Assembly (NCBI RefSeq): GCF_003254395.2
Contig: NC_037647.1
Coordinates: forward strand, 3,946,350 to 4,010,349
From: Apis mellifera
Lineage: Eukaryota > Arthropoda > Insecta > Hymenoptera > Apidae
Direction: 5' to 3'
DNA: 64,000 nt
Part shown: positions 62,524 to 64,000 of the stretch, one piece after another
How the letters are laid out: each line of letters begins with the position of its first letter
Position numbering within the stretch: position 1 is the first letter of the stretch
Made by a program: the position numbers and the translations under genes
Notes under the pieces: model-generated
The model's input: the letters and a program-made list of their open reading frames with translations, nothing else
What the model was told of the DNA's origin: nothing
Databases searched by the model: none

Positions 62524-62810
62524 ATGCAAATTTGCCCGCGATTTGCCCATGATGACTGGATGAACGATGGGCCAGCATGCAAATTGGCCAAGACGATACA
62601 ACATATACTACGTATTACTAAACGAGCACAATGACAAAGTAGTAACAATGACTTCCCATTCTTTGGACCCAGACAAGATCCAAAAAATGAGAAACCATTC
62701 GTTGCAGCCCCTCTTCGTGACAGTTTGTCGAGGCCTCTTCGGTCTTCCTCCTTCGGGCGCAATGCCCGCTGAAACTTAAATCTAGGCTCGAGATTCACTA
62801 ATCGCAAATC
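62524..62810. ncRNA. Putative structured RNA-like element, right copy
   Basis: Partner of 51205-51476. The invariant blocks are the same. The hairpins between them are GGCCA/TGGCC (62570-62589), CATTcTTTGGA with TCCAAAaAATG (62657-62689, one internal mismatch), GACA-gtt-TGTC (62719-62729), GGCC-tcttc-GGTC (62732-62744), CGGGC-gcaat-GCCCG (62754-62768) and AATCT-aggctcg-AGATT (62779-62795). The second pair of the GACA stem is A:T here and G:C in the left copy, a compensatory change. The minus strand is also open across this element in a 157-codon frame (62505-62978) with no recognised domain. Confidence 0.4.
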
Positions 62811-62859
62811 AAAGAAAAAAAGGAAAAAAAAAGGGACTAAGTCGCGGAAGCTAAGTGCA

Positions 62860-64000
62860 CATGGACGACCAACGATCGCAATGATCATTCTCCGTACATG
62901 CACAGAATCTCGAGCGCAACGTTCGTTTCGAAAGCAAATCACGACCGCGACCGCGAAATTCGAAAAATCGATGAGCAAAGCCAGAGACGAATGGCATAAT
63001 CGTCCATTTATCGCAGCTTTTCCCTCGATTTATCAAATTTTATTTCCTGAAACAGGTTGTCACGCGAAAAACGCGCCTACCCGATCAGAGACTGTGACAA
63101 CCTGCCCGGCCCTACCTACTTATAATTAACAGACATGCCAGAAGTATACTACCTATCCTACCTAACCCTATATTTAAAAAATGGCAAAACAGGCACACCA
63201 ACACACTCATTCCACGATTCTCACGCATAACACCCGGGCGCAAAAGCCTACACTAGGGAAAACGTCCCGGGACGCCTCCGACACCCGGGCTTGGCACACT
63301 ACTCGCACACTCTAACTTTACGTACCATTTTCCTGAAATCGACTGACGATGGCTAGCGACCATTGCGTGAAACGCGACAAAAATGCGTGTAAGAAATCTA
63401 CATTTTAATTCTGAATATTTATAAATATGTAATATTTTCTACTAAAATACTAGTCACCAGACTAAACGGTATCATTATTGTGAATCAAAATTGTACCATT
63501 ATTGTAATTTGAGAGTAAAGATTAATAATCTTGTTATTTATTAATTATTCGCAATATTTAATTCATTAATTGCGAATGTGATTCTAAAAAGGGATTGAAC
63601 AGTGAAAGAAATAATAATTGAAACGACGCAATTCCACAGCCTAACCACACACACACAATGTGGAAACTACGTCGTGCACGATACACTAACGCATCGCCAG
63701 TCGCTAAAAAATTTGTATTAACTTATGAACTAGGTCATCATACCCATTGCCTCTCCCTCACTCAAGTAACACCTGGGCACGTGAGTGAGTTCCTGGCAGT
63801 GAACACGGAAAGGGTTAAATCTGAAAATCCTGAGCTAAAAAGAAATATTAATATATCCAGTTTTGTATCTAACGGGCTAATATTCTTTCACTTTGCATTA
63901 TATTCTTATTATATTTCAAATTATTTGTGATTCTACTTTATATTATTTTATTTTATTAATTGAACAAGTTATTGAAATTTTAATTCTTAATATTCTTTGA
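62860..64000. repeat. Right copy of the near-identical direct duplication, cut by the window edge
   Basis: Partner of 51505-52645 at offset 11,355. It ends at the window limit in the middle of the tandem duplication seen at 52634. All internal landmarks are repeated: three CCCGGG sites (63233-63289), AATTGAG(A/G)(A/G)TAAAG near 63510, and the 90-codon frame at 63658-63930. Whether further copies follow to the right cannot be seen. Confidence 0.92.

Noticed and set aside
51505..64000. The two 1.1-kb tracts as the LTRs of one large retrotransposon
   Set aside because: Homology continues to the left beyond the tract, no primer-binding site or polymerase/gag frame is visible, and the interval contains a satellite and a promoter. 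It cannot be excluded fully because the right edge is cut.

Overview
The window is eukaryotic nuclear DNA, very AT-rich, with long A/T runs, no long open reading frames, short microsatellites, and frequent CpG inside scattered GC-richer islands. This composition suggests an AT-rich insect genome. A honeybee-like hymenopteran (Apis or relative) is my best guess, but that is inferred from composition only. No protein family, rRNA or tRNA could be recognised. The longest open frame (177 codons) is low-complexity and unsupported, so most of the window reads as intergenic or intronic.

Layout. Positions 1-48,500 are AT-rich noncoding DNA broken by short GC-richer, CpG-bearing islands (about 2.5, 8.2-8.6, 12.5-13.5, 17.3, 19.0, 20, 27.5, 28.5, 31, 32.5, 33.2-33.7, 40-40.6 and 48.6-49.0 kb). 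These look like promoters, 5' exons or enhancers. The clearest are a TATA-containing island with a donor-like site (8.2-8.6 kb), an inverted Sox-type site pair (12.80 kb), and an island with a minus-strand donor (33.4 kb). Beside the last lies a four-copy tandem repeat of about 144-152 bp, each unit with an internal hairpin.

Positions 50,500-64,000 are the most informative part. A block at 50.7-52.65 kb is repeated in the same orientation at 62.1-64.0 kb, about 11.35 kb away, and runs off the right edge. Its right portion (at least 1.1 kb) is nearly identical between copies. Its left portion is strongly diverged, yet keeps short invariant blocks and a series of hairpins at matching positions, some with compensatory base-pair changes. 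A 10-bp motif, CGCAACACTA, recurs seven times and only in or beside this left portion. This is what a duplicated structured noncoding RNA (or structured 5' region) would look like, and it is my main candidate for an undescribed system.

Between the two copies lie two things. The first is a probable minus-strand transcription unit: a compact promoter at 55.84-55.92 kb with CCAAT, E2F-like and three evenly spaced ATGCGCA boxes, a short first exon with a consensus donor, a tandemly duplicated pair of 55-nt exon-like segments, and a coding-looking exon candidate at 53.4-53.5 kb. The second is an array from about 56.0 to 60.25 kb built from alternating inverted arms, with six copies of a 14-bp palindrome every 505-543 bp and an alternating two-unit higher-order period of about 1.03 kb. 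I found no CpG over about 4.2 kb of it.

How the parts might work together is inference: a tandemly duplicated noncoding-RNA-like locus with a small divergent gene and a foldback satellite between its copies. All counts were made by eye.
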